Part shown: positions 8,861 to 18,125 of the stretch, one piece after another
How positions within the stretch are numbered: position 1 is the stretch's first letter
How the letters are laid out: every line of letters begins with the position of its first letter
DNA from: Thalassospira profundimaris WP0211
GTDB lineage: Bacteria > Pseudomonadota > Alphaproteobacteria > Rhodospirillales > Thalassospiraceae
Direction of reading: 5' to 3'
Assembly: GCF_000300275.1 (NCBI RefSeq)
Contig: NZ_AMRN01000012.1
Span: 1 to 64,000 of the forward strand
Length of the DNA: 64,000 bases
Program-made: the position numbers and the translations under genes
Notes under the pieces: model-generated
Databases searched by the model: none
Seen by the model: the letters and a program-made list of their open reading frames with translations, nothing else
What the model was told of the DNA's origin: nothing

Positions 8861-10486
8861 ATGCTCGGACCAACCGCACATACCGATAGCTTCACACGGG
8901 ACAAGTTGCCCCCGTTTGCAGAATGGCCGGATATCAATCTGGATGGGTTTGATTATCCCGAATATCTGAATGCCGGGGTCGAACTGACCGACAAGATGGT
9001 CGAACAGGGGTTTGGCGATAACACAGCCCTGATCGGCAATGGGCGCCAGCGTACCTATAAGGAACTGGCAGACTGGACCAACCGGATCGCCCATGCATTG
9101 GCCGAGGATTACGGTGTCAAACCGGGCAATCGCATCCTGATCCGTTCGGCCAACAACCCGGCGATGGTAGCTTGCTGGCTGGCGGCGACCAAGGCCGGGG
9201 CGGTTGTGGTCAATACCATGCCGATGCTCCGTGCCGGTGAGTTGGGCCAGATCGTTGACAAGGCCGAGATCGAATTTGCCCTGTGTGACACGCGCCTGAT
9301 GGATGAACTGGTGGCGTGTGCCAAGGACAGCAAGTTCCTTAAGAAGGTCATCGGCTTTGACGGTACGGCCAATCATGATGCGGAGCTTGATCGCATTGCG
9401 CTGACCAAATCGGTCAAGTTCGAAGCGGTCAAGACCGGGCGCGATGATGTTGCCTTGTTGGGCTTTACATCGGGCACCACGGGCAGTCCGAAGGCGACCA
9501 TGCATTTCCACCGTGATCTTTTGATCATTGCCGATGGCTATGCCAAGGAAGTGCTGAATGTCACCCCTGATGACGTGTTTGTCGGCTCCCCGCCGCTGGC
9601 CTTTACGTTCGGGCTTGGCGGGCTTGCGATCTTTCCGTTGCGGTTCGGGGCGACGGCGACCTTGCTTGAAAAGGCGTCTCCACCCAACATGATCGAAATC
9701 ATCGAAACCTATAAGGCAACGGTTTGCTTTACCGCACCGACCGCATACCGGGTGATGTTATCAGCCATGGAAGATGGTGCTGATCTGTCATCGCTGCGCG
9801 CCGCCGTTTCGGCCGGTGAAACCCTGCCGGCCCCGGTCTATGAGGCGTGGATGGCAAAAACAGGTAAGCCGATGCTTGATGGCATTGGCGCGACCGAGAT
9901 GCTCCATATCTTTATTTCCAACCGATTTGGTGACAGTCACCCGGCCTGCACCGGTCGCCCGGTGACGGGGTATGAAGCCAAGATTGTCGATGACAAAATG
10001 AACGAAGTACCGGTCGGAACCGTTGGGCGCCTTGCGGTTCGTGGTCCCACGGGATGCCGTTATCTGGATGACGTGCGTCAGAGCGTCTATGTCCGCGATG
10101 GCTGGAACCTGACGGGGGATGCGTTCTTTGTTGATGAAGACGGCTACTATCATTTTGCGGCACGCAACGACGACATGATTGTGTCATCGGGCTATAACAT
10201 CGCCGGGCCAGAGGTGGAGGCGGCGTTGTTAGCACATGCGTCGGTTGCGGAATGTGCGGTTGTTGGCGCACCCGATGAAGAACGCGGAACGATTGTTCAG
10301 GCCCATATTGTCCTGGCCGAAGGGTTTGATCCAACGCCCGAGATGGCCAAAGCGCTTCAGGATCATGTAAAAGCGACCATCGCGCCGTTTAAATATCCGC
10401 GCTCCGTCGTCTTTATCGAGGCGTTGCCAAAAACCGCGACTGGAAAAATCCAGCGCTTCAGACTGAAACAGGAACCGTCTGCATGA
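8861..10486 (+). CDS. 2-aminobenzoate-CoA ligase (benzoate-CoA ligase family)
   Basis: A 541-aa ANL-superfamily ligase that should activate anthranilate with ATP and CoA. Diagnostic motifs are the P-loop-like LLGFTSGTTGSPK, the GIGATEMLHIFISN segment, the hinge region FAARNDDMIVSSGYNIAG and the C-terminal Lys in PKTATGKIQRF. The GIGATEMLHIF form is characteristic of benzoate/aminobenzoate-CoA ligases. It overlaps kynureninase by four bases. The product of kynureninase (anthranilate) is therefore made and activated by adjacent, translationally coupled genes, and the flavoprotein at 3323 then uses the CoA ester. Benzoate or a related acid as substrate cannot be excluded. Confidence 0.9.
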   Translation: MLGPTAHTDSFTRDKLPPFAEWPDINLDGFDYPEYLNAGVELTDKMVEQGFGDNTALIGNGRQRTYKELADWTNRIAHALAEDYGVKPGNRILIRSANNPAMVACWLAATKAGAVVVNTMPMLRAGELGQIVDKAEIEFALCDTRLMDELVACAKDSKFLKKVIGFDGTANHDAELDRIALTKSVKFEAVKTGRDDVALLGFTSGTTGSPKATMHFHRDLLIIADGYAKEVLNVTPDDVFVGSPPLAFTFGLGGLAIFPLRFGATATLLEKASPPNMIEIIETYKATVCFTAPTAYRVMLSAMEDGADLSSLRAAVSAGETLPAPVYEAWMAKTGKPMLDGIGATEMLHIFISNRFGDSHPACTGRPVTGYEAKIVDDKMNEVPVGTVGRLAVRGPTGCRYLDDVRQSVYVRDGWNLTGDAFFVDEDGYYHFAARNDDMIVSSGYNIAGPEVEAALLAHASVAECAVVGAPDEERGTIVQAHIVLAEGFDPTPEMAKALQDHVKATIAPFKYPRSVVFIEALPKTATGKIQRFRLKQEPSA

Positions 10487-11676
10487 CCGACTTTGCCGCC
10501 ACCAAATCCCTGTTCCATATCCCGGAAGGTGTGATTTACCTTGATGGGAACTCGCTTGGTGTGCTGCCGAAAACCGCAGCCAACCGCGCCAAGGAGATGA
10601 TCGAACAGGAATGGGGGGAAATGCTTATCCGTGGCTGGAACGATGCCAAATGGATGGAGCAACCCGAACGTGTCGGCAATCTTGTCGCACGTTTGATCGG
10701 GGCGGCACCCGGTACTGTGGTGATGGGCGATACCCTGTCGATCAAGGTCTATCAGGCATTGGCAAGTGCGGTTGAAATGCGCCCGGATCGCAAGGTGATC
10801 GTTTCTGATAATGGCAACTTCCCGACCGATCTTTATATGGCAGATGGCCTGATCAAGTCGCTTGATCGTGGTCATGTGTTGAAAACACCGAACCCTGAAG
10901 ATGTCGAAAGCCTGATCAACGAAGATCTGGCGGTGCTGATGCTGACTCAGGTGGATTACCGCACGGGCCGCATGCACGACATGAAACGCCTAACCGATCT
11001 GGCGCATGCCGCTGGCGCATTGGTGATTTGGGATTTGGCGCATTCGGCCGGGGCTGTGCCGGTTGACCTAACCGGATGCAATGCCGATTTCGCTGTGGGT
11101 TGTACGTACAAGTATCTGAATGGTGGTCCCGGTGCACCGGCCTTTATCTATGTCCACCCGGATCATGCAAAATCTGCCCGTCCGGCGCTTTCGGGTTGGC
11201 TTGGCCATGCGGCGCCCTTTGCCTTTGATCCCGATTATACCCCAGCACCGGATGTATCGCGCATGCGTGTCGGCACCCCGCCGGTTATTCAGATGACCGT
11301 GTTGGAAGAAGCCATGAAGGCATGGGACGGCGTTGACATGGCCGATATCCGCAAACGCAGTATCGAGCTGTGTGAGCAATTCATCGCCGGGGTCGAGGCA
11401 AATTGCCCGATGCTGGAACTGGCAAGCCCGCGCAATCCCCAAGAACGTGGATCGCAGGTGTCGTTCAAGTTTGATCAGGGCTATGCCGTCATGCAGGCCT
11501 TGATCGCCCATGGTGTGATTGGTGACTTCCGCGCACCGGATGTCATTCGCTTTGGCTTCACCCCGCTTTATATCGACAAGGGTGATGTTGATGGTGCGGT
11601 GAAAATTTTGGCTGAAATCATGGAAACCCGCGCTTGGGACAAGCCGGAATTCCACAAACGCAACGCGGTGACCTGA
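10483..11676 (+). CDS. kynU: Kynureninase
   Basis: A 397-aa PLP enzyme that cleaves kynurenine to anthranilate and alanine. The N-terminal YLDGNSLG motif, the [17 protein letters not shown]-anchoring segment and the [11 protein letters not shown] active-site Lys (K210) are all present, and the length is standard. The start ATGA overlaps the CoA ligase stop, and the next gene (tryptophan 2,3-dioxygenase) follows within two bases. No kynurenine 3-monooxygenase is in the window. The cluster therefore routes tryptophan to anthranilate and not to 3-hydroxyanthranilate and quinolinate. Confidence 0.96.
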   Translation: MTDFAATKSLFHIPEGVIYLDGNSLGVLPKTAANRAKEMIEQEWGEMLIRGWNDAKWMEQPERVGNLVARLIGAAPGTVVMGDTLSIKVYQALASAVEMRPDRKVIVSDNGNFPTDLYMADGLIKSLDRGHVLKTPNPEDVESLINEDLAVLMLTQVDYRTGRMHDMKRLTDLAHAAGALVIWDLAHSAGAVPVDLTGCNADFAVGCTYKYLNGGPGAPAFIYVHPDHAKSARPALSGWLGHAAPFAFDPDYTPAPDVSRMRVGTPPVIQMTVLEEAMKAWDGVDMADIRKRSIELCEQFIAGVEANCPMLELASPRNPQERGSQVSFKFDQGYAVMQALIAHGVIGDFRAPDVIRFGFTPLYIDKGDVDGAVKILAEIMETRAWDKPEFHKRNAVT

Positions 11677-11677
11677 G

Positions 11678-12526
11678 ATGGCAAAGCAGACCTCGCCATA
11701 TGATCCAAGCACGGAAGGTGCGCGCACGGATTTCTCCGATCAGATGTCCTATGGGGATTATCTGTCGCTTGATGCGATCCTGACGGCCCAGCATCCGCAA
11801 TCGGATGCCCATGATGAGATGCTTTTCATCATTCAGCACCAGACGTCAGAACTTTGGATGAAGCTTGCCATTCGCGAAATCAGTGCGGCCCGTAGGGCGA
11901 TCCATGGTGGTGATCTGCGCCCGGCGTTCAAGATGCTGGCGCGTGTGTCGCGCATTTTCGAACAGCTTAACAACGCATGGGATGTCCTGCGCACCATGAC
12001 GCCAAGCGATTACACGACGTTTCGCGATGCGCTTGGCCCGTCTTCGGGGTTCCAATCCTATCAGTACCGATTGATCGAATTCATGCTGGGCAATCGCAAC
12101 CACGCGATGTTGCGCCCGCATGCGCACCGCGAAGACATCACCGAAATGCTCAAGGCGGAGCTGGCAACACCAAGCCTTTATGACGAAGCTCTTTGCTTGC
12201 TGAATGCTGAGGACGGGATTGAGGTGCCAGCAGACGTTCTAAACCGTGATGTGTCGGCACCCTATGCGGCTGATGATGCGGTGATCGCCGCCTGGCAAAA
12301 GGTTTACAGCGATCCGGGGAAATACTGGTCGCTTTATGAATTGGCGGAAAAGCTGGTCGATTTCGAAGACTATTTCCGGCGATGGCGCTTTAACCATGTC
12401 ACGACGGTCGAACGCGTGATCGGGTTCAAGCGTGGCACTGGAGGCACGGGAGGCGTCAGTTACCTGAAGAAAATGTTGGAAGTAGAACTGTTTCCGGAAC
12501 TCTGGCGGGTTAGAACCACGCTTTGA
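11678..12526 (+). CDS. kynA: Tryptophan 2,3-dioxygenase
   Basis: A 282-aa heme dioxygenase that opens the tryptophan indole ring to N-formylkynurenine. The distal-side segment [12 protein letters not shown] (His54) is visible. The proximal heme His is H240, in the [15 protein letters not shown] region. The loop [13 protein letters not shown], which contacts substrate, is also present. These positions match the structurally known Xanthomonas enzyme almost residue for residue. It is last in the catabolic run that begins at 3323. A 137-bp gap then precedes the ABC transporter genes. Confidence 0.97.
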   Translation: MAKQTSPYDPSTEGARTDFSDQMSYGDYLSLDAILTAQHPQSDAHDEMLFIIQHQTSELWMKLAIREISAARRAIHGGDLRPAFKMLARVSRIFEQLNNAWDVLRTMTPSDYTTFRDALGPSSGFQSYQYRLIEFMLGNRNHAMLRPHAHREDITEMLKAELATPSLYDEALCLLNAEDGIEVPADVLNRDVSAPYAADDAVIAAWQKVYSDPGKYWSLYELAEKLVDFEDYFRRWRFNHVTTVERVIGFKRGTGGTGGVSYLKKMLEVELFPELWRVRTTL

Positions 12527-12663
12527 GGATGGACGGACCGGATGCAAATACTGCAAAATCAGGGGCAGGCATCAGGTTCACTAAAACCGTGACGCATAAA
12601 GACATAAATGTCGCGGGATCAACGTGTTGCTAAATGAAAAATTGTATAAACACGGAGGCTTAA

Positions 12664-13803
12664 ATGAAGGGTATTAAGACAACCATCGCAGCAGCTGCTG
12701 CTTTGCTTGCAGCCGGAGCTGCGCAGGCAGAGCCGGTCAAGGTGGGTATGATCACCACACTTTCTGGCGGTGGTGCAGGGCTTGGTATTGATGCACGTGA
12801 CGGCTTCATGCTTGCTGTCAAACAGGCGAACAATCCCGATCTTGAAGTCGTAATCGAAGACGATCAGCGCAAACCTGATATCGCGGTTCAGCTGGCCGAT
12901 AAAATGATCCAGCAGGACAAGGTTGATGTTCTGACCGGTATCATCTGGTCGAACCTTGCGATGGCGGTTGTGCCGTCTGCGGTGGCTCAGGACAAGATCT
13001 ACATGTCGGTTAACGCGGCACCGTCACAGCTGGCAGGCAAGGGCTGCAACAAGAACTATTTCAGCGTTTCCTATCAGAACGACAACCTGCATGAAGCCGC
13101 CGGTGGCTATGCTTCGAGTGCGGGTTATGAAAAGGCGTTCATCCTTGCGCCGAACTATCCGGCTGGTAAAGATTCACTGACCGGTTTCAAGCGTTTCTTC
13201 TTTGGCGATATCACCAACGAAGTTTACACCAAGCTTGGTCAAACCGACTACGCAGCTGAAATTGCACAAATTCGTGCATCAGATGCGGATCACGTATTCT
13301 TCTTCCTGCCGGGCGGCATGGGCATCGCGTTCATGAAGCAGTATGCCCAGTCTGGCGTCGACAAGCCGCTGATTGGTCCGGCCTTCTCGATGGATCAGGG
13401 CATCCTCGGTGCCGTTGGTGACGCAGCACTTGGTGTGAAAAACACCTCGAACTGGTCGAAAGATATCGACAACCCGACCAACGCAGCTTTCGTTGAGACC
13501 TTCCAGGCTGAATATGGTCGTCTGCCGTCGCTCTATGCATCGTTTGGCTTCGATACCGCCAATCTGCTGCTGTCGGCGATGGATAAGGCAAGCATTTCGG
13601 ACAAGGATGCCTTCCGTGAAGCCCTGCGTGCGGCTGATTTCAATTCCGTGCGCGGCAAGTTCACCTTCGGTCCGAACCAGCATCCGATCCAGGATCTGTA
13701 TGTCCGTGAAGTCGTCAAAGAAGGCGATGTGCTGACCAACAAGATCATTGGTACGGCGCTGACGGATCACTCTGACGCCTATGCGTCGGAATGCTCGATG
13801 TAA
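12664..13803 (+). CDS. Branched-chain-type ABC transporter substrate-binding protein
   Basis: A 379-aa periplasmic binding protein of the Leu/Ile/Val (Peripla_BP_6) family. A signal peptide (MKGIKTTIAAAAALLAAGAAQA) is cleaved after the AQA, and the mature protein begins EPVKVGMITTLSGGGAGLG, typical of the family. GGAGG lies five bases before the ATG. It heads a five-gene importer directly downstream of tryptophan/anthranilate catabolic genes. The likely ligand is an aromatic acid or tryptophan-pathway compound and not leucine, but this is from context only. An inverted repeat follows its stop and may stabilise its mRNA relative to the permease genes. Confidence 0.9.
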   Translation: MKGIKTTIAAAAALLAAGAAQAEPVKVGMITTLSGGGAGLGIDARDGFMLAVKQANNPDLEVVIEDDQRKPDIAVQLADKMIQQDKVDVLTGIIWSNLAMAVVPSAVAQDKIYMSVNAAPSQLAGKGCNKNYFSVSYQNDNLHEAAGGYASSAGYEKAFILAPNYPAGKDSLTGFKRFFFGDITNEVYTKLGQTDYAAEIAQIRASDADHVFFFLPGGMGIAFMKQYAQSGVDKPLIGPAFSMDQGILGAVGDAALGVKNTSNWSKDIDNPTNAAFVETFQAEYGRLPSLYASFGFDTANLLLSAMDKASISDKDAFREALRAADFNSVRGKFTFGPNQHPIQDLYVREVVKEGDVLTNKIIGTALTDHSDAYASECSM

Positions 13804-13822
13804 TAAAGAGCTGACAAGAGGC

Positions 13823-13856
13823 CGGGGGCCGGTTTCGATTTTGTAGTTGGCCCCCG
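13823..13856 (+). other. Intercistronic hairpin after the binding-protein gene
   Basis: CGGGGGCC (13823-13830) pairs with GGCCCCCG (13849-13856) around an 18-base loop. No T-run follows. Hairpins at this position commonly protect binding-protein mRNA from 3' decay, giving more binding protein than permease. Inferred. Confidence 0.55.
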
Positions 13857-13882
13857 ACCACCTTGTGACGGAGTTTCCAATA

Positions 13883-14800
13883 ATGTTCTCTCTTTTTCTG
13901 GAGCAGCTGTTAAACGGCCTTCAGTCCGGGGTGATGCTGTTTTTAATGGCATCGGGGCTGACGCTGGTTTTCGGTGTGATGGGGCTGATTAATCTTGCCC
14001 ATGGCTCCCTTTATATGATCGGTGCGTTTGCCTGTGCGGCTGTGGCTGCATGGACCGGGTCTTTCTGGCTGGGGCTTGTCGCCAGTCTGATGGCGGCTGC
14101 CATTGCCGGTGCGCTGGTCGAAATGTTGATTATCCGCCGTCTTTATAACCGTGATCACCTTGATCAGGTTCTGGCGACTTTTGCGCTTATTTTGATTTTT
14201 TCCGAAGGCACCCGCTGGATTTTCGGATCCTTCCCGCTGTTTTTAAGCGTGCCTGATTTCCTGACCGGCACTGTTATTTTGCCGGGTGGATCGCAATATC
14301 CGCTTTTCCGTTTGGCCATTATTGTTGCCGGGCTTGCTGTTGCGGTCGGTTTGTTCCTGTTGATTGGCAAAACCCGTCTTGGCATCCGTATCCGCGCGGG
14401 CGAGGCTGACCGTGGCATGATCGCGGCCCTCGGTGTCGATATTGATCGTCTTTACACCATTGTCTTTGCCCTTGGGGCTGCGTTGGCCGGGCTTGCTGGT
14501 GCCTTTGTTGGCACGACCCAGTCGGTTCAGGTTGGCATGGGTGAACCGGTTCTTATTCTGGCCTTTGTCGTGATCGTCATTGGCGGTATCGGCTCCATTA
14601 AAGGCGCGTTGGTCGGCTCCTTGCTGGTTGGGTTTACCGACACGATGGGGCGGTTCCTGTTGCCGCATGCTTTTGCGACCTTCCTTGATCCGTCAAGTGC
14701 CACGGCGATTGGCTCGGCACTGGCATCCATGTTGATTTATATCGTGATGGCGCTGGTTCTGTTCCTGCGGCCAAGCGGTCTGTTCGGGGCGACTTCCTGA
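13883..14800 (+). CDS. Branched-chain-type ABC transporter permease (LivH-like)
   Basis: A 305-aa integral membrane protein with about eight hydrophobic segments, beginning MFSLFLEQLLNGLQSG as in LivH proteins. It carries the family's GLINLAHGSLYMIGAF signature and a VIVIGGIGSIKGALVGSLLVG segment near the C-terminus. A longer frame begins 12 codons earlier, but the ATG at 13883 has a GGAG site ten bases upstream and gives the usual N-terminus. Its TGA overlaps the next permease ATG. With its partner it forms the membrane channel of the importer. Confidence 0.9.
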   Translation: MFSLFLEQLLNGLQSGVMLFLMASGLTLVFGVMGLINLAHGSLYMIGAFACAAVAAWTGSFWLGLVASLMAAAIAGALVEMLIIRRLYNRDHLDQVLATFALILIFSEGTRWIFGSFPLFLSVPDFLTGTVILPGGSQYPLFRLAIIVAGLAVAVGLFLLIGKTRLGIRIRAGEADRGMIAALGVDIDRLYTIVFALGAALAGLAGAFVGTTQSVQVGMGEPVLILAFVVIVIGGIGSIKGALVGSLLVGFTDTMGRFLLPHAFATFLDPSSATAIGSALASMLIYIVMALVLFLRPSGLFGATS

Positions 14801-15786
14801 TGACCATGAACCGCGAGTTTCTCATTAATTCCATCCTTGCGATTGCGCTCATCACCGTTCCGCTGATCGCGCTTGGCATGGATGAACCTTTCATCATTAC
14901 CCTTGCCACAAAGGTCGCGATCTTTGCCATGGCCGGTGTCGGGCTTAACCTTGTGCTGGGCTATGGCGGGCTTGTGTCGTTCGGGCATGCGGCGTTCTTT
15001 GGTATTGGCGGTTATGCCGCCGGTATCCTTGCCAGTCATGCGCTGAACTATGAACCGATCATGGAAAGCCCGTTCCTGATCGAAGGCACAACCCAGATGA
15101 TCATCATCTGGATTGTTGCCCTGATCGTTTCGGCACTGGTGGCGCTGTTGATCGGGGCGATCACGCTGCGCACCAGCGGGGTCTATTTCATCATGATCAC
15201 GCTGGCCTTTGCGCAGATGATCTATTACTTCGCGATCTCCTGGCCGGCGTATGGCGGGGAAGACGGGTTGTCGATCTATGTGCGCAATGGCTTCCCGGGG
15301 ATCAACACCCTTGATCCGATCAGCTTCTTCGCGCTTTGTGCCGTGATGCTGGCGATTGCGATGGTGTTCTCGGCCGTTCTGATCCGCTCACGTTTTGGTC
15401 TTGCCCTTCAGGGGGCGCGTCAGAATGCGCAACGCATGACGGCGGTTGGCATTGCGCCGTTTCGCATTCGACTGGTGGCGTTTGTGATTTCGGCGATGAT
15501 CACCGCCCTTGCCGGTGCGCTTTATGCCGACCTCAACCGTTTTGTCAGCCCGACAATGCTGTCCTGGCATATGTCAGGGGAAATCATGGTGTTTGTCATT
15601 TTGGGCGGGGTTGGTCGTTTGTTTGGCCCGCTTGCCGGTGCGGCCCTTTACATCATTCTGGAACACCTTCTGGGCGGTGTCTGGGAATTCTGGCAGTTGC
15701 CGTTGGGTGTCCTGCTGCTTCTGGTCGTGCTGTTTGCGCGCGGTGGACTTGTCGGTGTTCTGGCGGGGGAGCGTAAACATGTCTGA
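14800..15786 (+). CDS. Branched-chain-type ABC transporter permease (LivM-like)
   Basis: A 328-aa polytopic membrane protein, the second permease of the importer. The LivM hallmark GVGLNLVLGYGGLVSFGHAAFFGIGGYA is visible near residues 46-73, and the cytoplasmic coupling loop is in the GARQNAQRMTAVGI region. It starts within the LivH-like stop (TGATG). The ATPase ATG lies eight bases before its own stop codon, which suggests coupled translation and fixed stoichiometry. Confidence 0.92.
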   Translation: MTMNREFLINSILAIALITVPLIALGMDEPFIITLATKVAIFAMAGVGLNLVLGYGGLVSFGHAAFFGIGGYAAGILASHALNYEPIMESPFLIEGTTQMIIIWIVALIVSALVALLIGAITLRTSGVYFIMITLAFAQMIYYFAISWPAYGGEDGLSIYVRNGFPGINTLDPISFFALCAVMLAIAMVFSAVLIRSRFGLALQGARQNAQRMTAVGIAPFRIRLVAFVISAMITALAGALYADLNRFVSPTMLSWHMSGEIMVFVILGGVGRLFGPLAGAALYIILEHLLGGVWEFWQLPLGVLLLLVVLFARGGLVGVLAGERKHV

Positions 15787-16528
15787 TGCCATTCTTTCGC
15801 TTTCCGATGTCACCAAGCAGTTCGGGTCGCTTCTGGCCAGTGACAGTGTCACGCTTGATCTGCGACCGGGCGAAATTCACGCCCTGATCGGTCCGAACGG
15901 GGCAGGCAAATCCACCCTGATCAAACAGATCGCGGGCGAGATTAAATCTGATCGTGGCGATATCCATTTCAACGGTCAGAACATCAACGCGCTTGATGCG
16001 GTGGCGCGATCCCGCATGGGGCTGGCCCGAACGTTTCAGGTGTCATCCCTGATGCCGGAATTCTCCGTCCTGCAAAACGTCATGCTGGCGCGCCAGTCGG
16101 TCAGCGGCAAAGTGTTCCGGTTCTTTAAGCCGGTGTTGGGTGACAAGTCGCTGGTTGATCCGGCGATGGCACAGCTTGAACGGGTTGGCTTGGCGGATCG
16201 TGCGCAAATGCGTGCAGCCGACATTTCGCACGGGGAACGTCGCCAGCTTGAAATGGCCGTCGCCCTTGCCCTGGAACCCAAGGCGTTTTTGTTGGATGAA
16301 CCGATGGCCGGTATGGGGCCGGAGGGTTCCAAACGCCTGACCGGGTTCCTTGATGGATTGCGTGGACAGGCACCGATCCTTCTGGTCGAACATGACATGG
16401 ATGCGGTCTTTGCGCTCGCAGACCGGATTTCGGTTCTGGTGTATGGCCGGATCATTGCCACCGGCACGGTGGACGAAATTCGCGGCAATGATGATGTCAA
16501 ACGTGCCTATCTCGGGGAGGAAGCCTGA
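15779..16528 (+). CDS. Branched-chain-type ABC transporter ATPase (LivG-like)
   Basis: A 249-aa ABC ATPase. It has Walker A GPNGAGKST, a signature ISHGERRQLEMA (SHGER in place of SGGQ, as is common in LivG), Walker B FLLDEPMAGM and switch His in LLVEHDMD. The start MSDAILSLS is chosen because it overlaps the preceding permease stop and gives the family's usual N-terminus. Longer in-frame starts lie inside the permease gene. It pairs with the second ATPase immediately downstream. Confidence 0.92.
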   Translation: MSDAILSLSDVTKQFGSLLASDSVTLDLRPGEIHALIGPNGAGKSTLIKQIAGEIKSDRGDIHFNGQNINALDAVARSRMGLARTFQVSSLMPEFSVLQNVMLARQSVSGKVFRFFKPVLGDKSLVDPAMAQLERVGLADRAQMRAADISHGERRQLEMAVALALEPKAFLLDEPMAGMGPEGSKRLTGFLDGLRGQAPILLVEHDMDAVFALADRISVLVYGRIIATGTVDEIRGNDDVKRAYLGEEA

Positions 16529-16529
16529 T

Positions 16530-17219
16530 ATGACTGCACTTCTCGAACTTAGTGGCGTTACCGCGTTTTATGGCGCGTCGCAGGCTCTGTTTGGCATTGA
16601 TTTGTCCCTGAACGAAGGCGAGGCCGTCGCCCTTATGGGCCGTAACGGCATGGGCAAGACCACCACGATCAAAACCATCTGTCGCATGATGGAACATCGT
16701 GATGGTTCAATCCATTTTGCCGGGCAGGATCTGGCAAAGATGCCATCGCACAAGGCGGCCCGCCTTGGTCTTGGTCTGGTGCCCGAAGGGCGCCGGTGTT
16801 TTGCCCAGCTAAGTGTGACGGAAAACCTGATTGCCGCCGCCCGTCCGGGCGAATGGGATTTTGACCGGGTGGCGGGACTATTCCCGCGTCTGGCCGAACG
16901 CTGCGATCAAAAGGCCATGACCCTTTCGGGGGGCGAGCAACAGATGCTGGCAATCGGCCGTGCATTGATGACCAATCCGCGTTTGCTGATCCTTGATGAA
17001 GCAACCGAGGGACTGGCACCGGTCGTGCGTCAGGAAATCTGGGCGGCGATCAATCAGCTTAAACAATCGGGGCTGACGATCCTTGTGGTCGACAAATCGC
17101 TTAAGGAACTTTCAGGTGTCGCTGATCGCTATGTGATCGTCGAAAAGGGCATCACGGCCTGGAGTGGGGCGGTGAACGAACTGACCGACGACCTGGCTGA
17201 CCGGTATCTGGGGGTCTGA
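16530..17219 (+). CDS. Branched-chain-type ABC transporter ATPase (LivF-like)
   Basis: A 229-aa ABC ATPase. It has Walker A GRNGMGKTT, signature LSGGEQQMLAIGRAL, Walker B LLILDEATEGL and a C-terminal LivF-like tail. The H-loop position reads VVDKS, so the usual switch histidine appears replaced by Asp/Lys. This variation occurs in some LivF proteins, where the partner can supply the competent site. It starts one base after the LivG-like stop. The thioesterase gene begins one base after its own stop, which binds the importer to the catabolic operon. Confidence 0.9.
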   Translation: MTALLELSGVTAFYGASQALFGIDLSLNEGEAVALMGRNGMGKTTTIKTICRMMEHRDGSIHFAGQDLAKMPSHKAARLGLGLVPEGRRCFAQLSVTENLIAAARPGEWDFDRVAGLFPRLAERCDQKAMTLSGGEQQMLAIGRALMTNPRLLILDEATEGLAPVVRQEIWAAINQLKQSGLTILVVDKSLKELSGVADRYVIVEKGITAWSGAVNELTDDLADRYLGV

Positions 17220-17220
17220 T

Positions 17221-17652
17221 ATGGCGGCATTCACCTATACCCAGAAAGTCATGTTTCAACATTGCGATCCGGCGGGGATTGTTTTCTATCCCCGCTATTT
17301 CGAGATGGTGAATGCCACGGTCGAGGAATGGTTTGATCAGGTCATCGGGTTCGGGTTCCCGACCATGCATGGTCCGATGAAGGTTGCCGTTCCGACAGCG
17401 GCGCTCAGTGTCGCCTTTACTGCGCCAAGCAAGCTTGGCGATGTTTTGGAATTCTGTCTGATCCCGACCCGGATCGGACGTTCCAGTTTAGAGCTGGAAA
17501 TCACCGCACGATCAGGTGCCGAGCAACGCCTGAAAACAACGGTCACTCTGGTCTTTACGAAACACGGGGCCGGAAAGTCAGTGGCATGGCCAGATGATTT
17601 GCGTGCCAAAATCGAAAAAGAAATCAATCAAGTGGTAGAAAACAATGCATAA
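17221..17652 (+). CDS. Acyl-CoA thioesterase, 4-hydroxybenzoyl-CoA type hotdog fold
   Basis: A 143-aa single hotdog-domain protein. The N-terminal HCDPAGIVFYPRYFEM segment contains the active-site Asp of the Pseudomonas-type 4-hydroxybenzoyl-CoA thioesterase family, followed by the long hot-dog helix. In this operon it could release stalled aromatic CoA esters, for example 2-aminobenzoyl-CoA, to recycle CoA and relieve toxicity. Alternatively it hydrolyses a late pathway intermediate. It overlaps the RidA gene by eight bases. The precise substrate is unknown. Confidence 0.87.
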   Translation: MAAFTYTQKVMFQHCDPAGIVFYPRYFEMVNATVEEWFDQVIGFGFPTMHGPMKVAVPTAALSVAFTAPSKLGDVLEFCLIPTRIGRSSLELEITARSGAEQRLKTTVTLVFTKHGAGKSVAWPDDLRAKIEKEINQVVENNA

Positions 17653-18040
17653 AATCATTCAGCCTGACGGATGGAAACAGCCCAAGGGATATGCCAACGG
17701 CGTCTTGGCCGATGGTGCCCGCCTTTACATCGGTGGCCAGATTGGCTGGAACGAAGATCAGGTCTTTGTTGCCAAGGATTTCGTTGGCCAGATGGAACAG
17801 GCGCTTAAAAACATTGTCGCCGTTCTGGAAGCTGCTGGCGGCAAACCCGAACACATTGCCCGCCTGACCTGGTATGTCACGGATAAAAAGGAATATCTCG
17901 CCCATCAGCGCGAAGTCGGGCAGGCCTATCAACGCGTCCTTGGCAAGCATTTCCCGGCGATGACCATGGTTGTGGTCAAGGAACTCATCGAAGACGAGGC
18001 ACTGGTCGAGATCGAGGCAACCGCCGCCATTCCGTCCTGA
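17645..18040 (+). CDS. RidA/YjgF-family enamine/imine deaminase
   Basis: A 131-aa protein of the RidA fold with the conserved segments YANGV, LYIGGQIGWNE and ARLTWYVTDKKEY. In a typical RidA an Arg contacts the substrate carboxylate near the IVRTRVF-like position. Here the equivalent stretch carries ARLTWYV, so this is a divergent subgroup. RidA proteins hydrolyse reactive enamine/imine intermediates. The 2-aminobenzoyl-CoA route creates a cyclic enamine that must lose ammonia, so a pathway-specific role is attractive. That is inference. It is the last gene of the long plus-strand block and a strong terminator follows. Confidence 0.85.
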   Translation: MHKIIQPDGWKQPKGYANGVLADGARLYIGGQIGWNEDQVFVAKDFVGQMEQALKNIVAVLEAAGGKPEHIARLTWYVTDKKEYLAHQREVGQAYQRVLGKHFPAMTMVVVKELIEDEALVEIEATAAIPS

Positions 18041-18064
18041 TCAGGCATCAGGGCCTGACGGAAC

Positions 18065-18099
18065 AAAAAAGGGCAGCACATCGCGTGCTGCCCTTTTTG
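18065..18099. terminator. Bidirectional terminator between convergent operons
   Basis: GGGCAGCAC pairs with GTGCTGCCC, flanked by an A-run on the left and a T-run on the right, so it can terminate on either strand. It lies between the RidA gene and the convergent PotC-like permease. Confidence 0.9.
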
Positions 18100-18125
18100 T
18101 TGATCAGCTTGCCGAAAGGTAATGT

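Noticed and set aside
12664-17219. A true leucine/isoleucine/valine importer
   Set aside because: The five genes follow kynA and are directly followed by the thioesterase and RidA genes, so an aromatic or tryptophan-related substrate is more likely; symbols livJHMGF were therefore not assigned.
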